64,000 bases of DNA from Epithemia pelagica (lineage: Eukaryota; Bacillariophyta; Bacillariophyceae; Surirellales; Surirellaceae). The stretch is taken from contig OX337242.1 in assembly GCA_946965045.2 (NCBI GenBank), positions 806,001-870,000 of the forward strand, read 5' to 3'. Below, piece by piece: positions 61,861-64,000 of this stretch. Made by a program: the position numbers and the translations under genes. The notes under the pieces were generated by a model. It made no database searches. It was not told where the DNA came from and saw nothing but the letters and a program-made list of their open reading frames with translations. Numbering within the stretch: position 1 is the stretch's first letter; each line of letters starts with the position of its first letter.

Positions 61861-62364
61861 AATCCCTTTTCTTCCTTTCTTTCTTGGAGTGTGTTGGTTC
61901 GCAATCAAGTCAATGGACGAATCTGCTCTCTCTCAACAAACAAGTCCAAGAACCAAGAACAGTTGATCGTCGTCGTCGATCGGGAATGAGAATGACTTTC
62001 GGTCACGTTTAGTGGATGGAAGACTGACCACGCGATATGTGAACGATTAAAGTTACTCTCTAGCGATTTTTTGTTGAGATGCATCCTCTCTTTACCCCGA
62101 AATCTGTCTCATACGCGACCACATCATTGATCCTGATTGGGAGTAAAACGTGCGGTTTCCCCAAACGCATCCCGCAAATCCACTTGGCCTTTGTATTGTT
62201 CCTTTTGTCCATCCTTGTTGTATTGTTCATTCATTGTTCCGGCCTTTGTATTGTTCCTTTTGTCCATCCTTGTTGTATTGTTCATTCATTGTTCATTGAT
62301 CTCTTGTGTATTGCTTGCTTGTCTCTCGGTTCTTGTTTGTTTGTTGATTGTTTGGATTCCACCT
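61861..62364. other. Divergent spacer with promoters
   Basis: Carries the start regions of the glycosyltransferase (minus) and the Elongin-A-like gene (plus). Includes the 55-bp tandem repeat. Confidence 0.45.
62186..62294. repeat. 55-bp tandem repeat, two copies
   Basis: A T-rich 55-bp unit (GGCCTTTGTATTGTTCCTTT...) at 62186-62240 repeats almost exactly at 62241-62294, about 70 bp upstream of the Elongin-A-like ATG. Probably in the 5' UTR or promoter. Confidence 0.85.
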
Positions 62365-63945
62365 ATGATTCCCTTGGGTCACGCACGCCCCAAGTCTGGC
62401 TTGGCCTATCGGATGGAACAAGATTCCTTGTCCGCAACACATCACAACCCCAAGAATAGTATTCCCCTGGCCTTTTCCTCAACGTTACAAGAAGCTTGTC
62501 GCAGTGTGATTGTTGCCAATTTGGAACGATATCCACCAGAATCCTTGGGTGTGTTGGAAGAACAGGAATGGAATTTACTCATTACCTATCGTCACGAAAA
62601 GACCAAACCCAAAAAGACGAGTAGTACGAATCCAGGCCATGGTGGTGGTGGTGGTTTGGATGGAACGGGTCGTTTAACACCCGCCTTGTCGGACAAATTT
62701 TTGGCGGCCGTCGAAAAGGTGCATCCCGATGAAAAGGTACGAGAAAGCACCGTGGCCGATACCTTGTTGTGGAAAGATTGTGTCAATTTTTCCTTTCGAC
62801 GAGGAGGACTGACTCGACCACGTGTCTTGGAATATCCCTGGCCTCTCTTGGTCCAACGCCTGGAACGAGCCGTCGAAACGACGGCCACACTTCTTCCAGC
62901 CACACTAGTGGATCCGGCTGCCTCCACAACAGTGGACCATTCGGAGGAAACGGCCGAATTAACGTCCGAAACCATGTCCGCAATTCATGATTTGGATGCT
63001 TCTCTCACCGTGTTGGAAGAATCGCCCATTTCGGTCCAATTGTTGGTGGATACGGGAGCAGGCAAGATTCTCAAGAAATCTCTCAAAAAACACAATCCAC
63101 AAGAATCTCATGTACCAGGAGGCATGGAACGTTTGGAACGACTCTTGGACTCGTGGAAACAAGTGGCCCAACGGGAGGGTGTTCAATTGCAACAACAGTC
63201 TCCGACGCCCAAGACCCCGTCCTCCAAAAAGGCCAAGATGGTATCGGGTACGGCGTCCGCCACGAAACATGCCACCACCGACGCCTCGTCCACATTGGAG
63301 GACCAGAATGCCAAGGAAGATTGGACCCTGGCACAATCCTGTCATAGCTGGCGTCAATTGTTTGCCGTTCTGAAACAACGCGAAGAAACCCGACGATCGC
63401 AACAGGGACAACGAATGCGACAAATTCGACAAACCTTGAATCACGATCGACCCAAAATTGTCAAGGTCCGACGAGCGACGGATCAACACCAACGGATCAT
63501 GGCCCATGGAGACCTACGCAAAAAGGCGAGTTTTGGAGCAAGCATTGCGCAACCCACAACACCATCCAATTCCAAAATGGCCCAATTGAAACGAGAAGCT
63601 CAAGTGGTGAGTAGTCGTCAAAATCGTGGAGAACGATCCAATGTGGCCGCTCCGGCACGATTGCAAGCATCGACTCGGAACGGTGGGAGCAGTCTGTTCT
63701 CCATGGCCGTCCAAGGAGCAGCAGGTCGCAAACCCACAGCTCGAACCACCACTCCGGCCGTTCGGGGACGACTGACCCCACCACGATCTACTACGACCAC
63801 CACCACCATTCGACAAGCCTCCAAAGACCGGCCTCAGGCCGCTGTCGTCACCTATCCCAATCGATATAGTCACAAACCCAAAGGTGTCTTGGCCGCGAAA
63901 CCCAAGGCAGCTCCACCTACCATGAAGCAAATTCGGAGAAAGTAA
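62365..63945 (+). CDS. Elongin-A-like protein
   Basis: 526 aa from the ATG at 62365; a second ATG is at 62413, and the frame is open further 5' but without ATG. The N-terminal part has LERYPPESLGVLEEQEWNLL, then after an insertion LLWKDCVNFSF. The C-terminal part has SCHSWRQLFAVLKQREETRRSQ and QTLNHDRPKIVKV. The order resembles Elongin A: F-box-like helix, Trp-Lys contact, then WRxxYxxLxxxRExRL and a downstream basic region. Elongin A works with Elongin B/C to stimulate RNA polymerase II elongation. A long insertion separates the motifs and the C-terminal 120 residues are basic and Pro/Thr-rich. Similarity is short, so the call is tentative. Confidence 0.5.
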   Translation: MIPLGHARPKSGLAYRMEQDSLSATHHNPKNSIPLAFSSTLQEACRSVIVANLERYPPESLGVLEEQEWNLLITYRHEKTKPKKTSSTNPGHGGGGGLDGTGRLTPALSDKFLAAVEKVHPDEKVRESTVADTLLWKDCVNFSFRRGGLTRPRVLEYPWPLLVQRLERAVETTATLLPATLVDPAASTTVDHSEETAELTSETMSAIHDLDASLTVLEESPISVQLLVDTGAGKILKKSLKKHNPQESHVPGGMERLERLLDSWKQVAQREGVQLQQQSPTPKTPSSKKAKMVSGTASATKHATTDASSTLEDQNAKEDWTLAQSCHSWRQLFAVLKQREETRRSQQGQRMRQIRQTLNHDRPKIVKVRRATDQHQRIMAHGDLRKKASFGASIAQPTTPSNSKMAQLKREAQVVSSRQNRGERSNVAAPARLQASTRNGGSSLFSMAVQGAAGRKPTARTTTPAVRGRLTPPRSTTTTTTIRQASKDRPQAAVVTYPNRYSHKPKGVLAAKPKAAPPTMKQIRRK

Positions 63946-64000
63946 ACAACATCCGATTGCATCGCCAAACTTGCCAAGTGAAGTTGACGAATCACTTCAT
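63946..64000. other. Window end
   Basis: 55 bases after the Elongin-A-like stop; nothing seen. Confidence 0.5.

Overview
This window reads as nuclear DNA of a eukaryotic microalga, most likely a pennate diatom. That is inferred from four things. Several proteins begin with a signal peptide followed by Phe at the predicted cleavage site, as in bipartite plastid targeting of secondary red plastids. Genes are short, with few introns (80-225 bp, GT-AG). Secreted proteins are rich in Lys/Gly/Asp/Tyr/His. The gene families are plainly eukaryotic (a COMPASS WD40 subunit, PPR, U-box, MATE, GT60-like glycosyltransferase, Elongin-A-like). No species is claimed.

Region 1 (1-13.3 kb) is mobile-element territory. 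A small secreted Cys-rich protein gene lies between two identical direct repeats (1-113 and 1954-2066). Next to it is an 11.2 kb unit (2079-13298) bounded by 145-bp direct repeats that differ at one base. All its large ORFs are intact and on the minus strand. In transcript order they are: a Penelope-like reverse transcriptase with a C-terminal GIY-YIG-type endonuclease, a Gag-like ORF, a CCCH zinc-finger ORF, a DIRS-type reverse transcriptase/RNase H, and a tyrosine recombinase. Gag-like, zinc-finger and RT/RNase H ORFs share one reading frame, separated only by a UAG and a UGA. Two different retroelement machineries inside one pair of repeats is the most unusual feature here.

Region 2 (13.9-32 kb) holds host genes: an RBBP5/Swd1-like subunit of the H3K4 methyltransferase complex, a protein kinase with a repetitive N-terminus, a secreted single-pass membrane protein, a three-exon SohB/SppA-type S49 peptidase, an aldo-keto reductase divergent from a DUF4460/TCAIM-like gene, and a 2OG-Fe(II) prolyl 4-hydroxylase-like protein.

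Region 3 (32.6-38.8 kb) holds two secreted repeat proteins, one Lys/Gly/Asp/His/Tyr-rich and one Cys-rich, then a two-exon cytosolic-type GAPDH. The two secreted proteins and the membrane protein at 20.4-22.0 kb share a short FP[CF]PG-x3-P plus hydrophobic motif, so they may form one family of wall or matrix proteins.

Region 4 (40-53.4 kb) is a tandem segmental duplication of a divergent gene pair. One copy keeps an intact ankyrin gene and a truncated PPR 5' end. The other keeps an intact 1742-aa PPR gene and a decayed ankyrin 3' end. A third ankyrin fragment lies further left.

Region 5 (53.9-64 kb) holds a plastid-type MATE transporter, a MITE-like inverted-repeat element, a U-box protein, a three-exon type II membrane glycosyltransferase and an Elongin-A-like gene.
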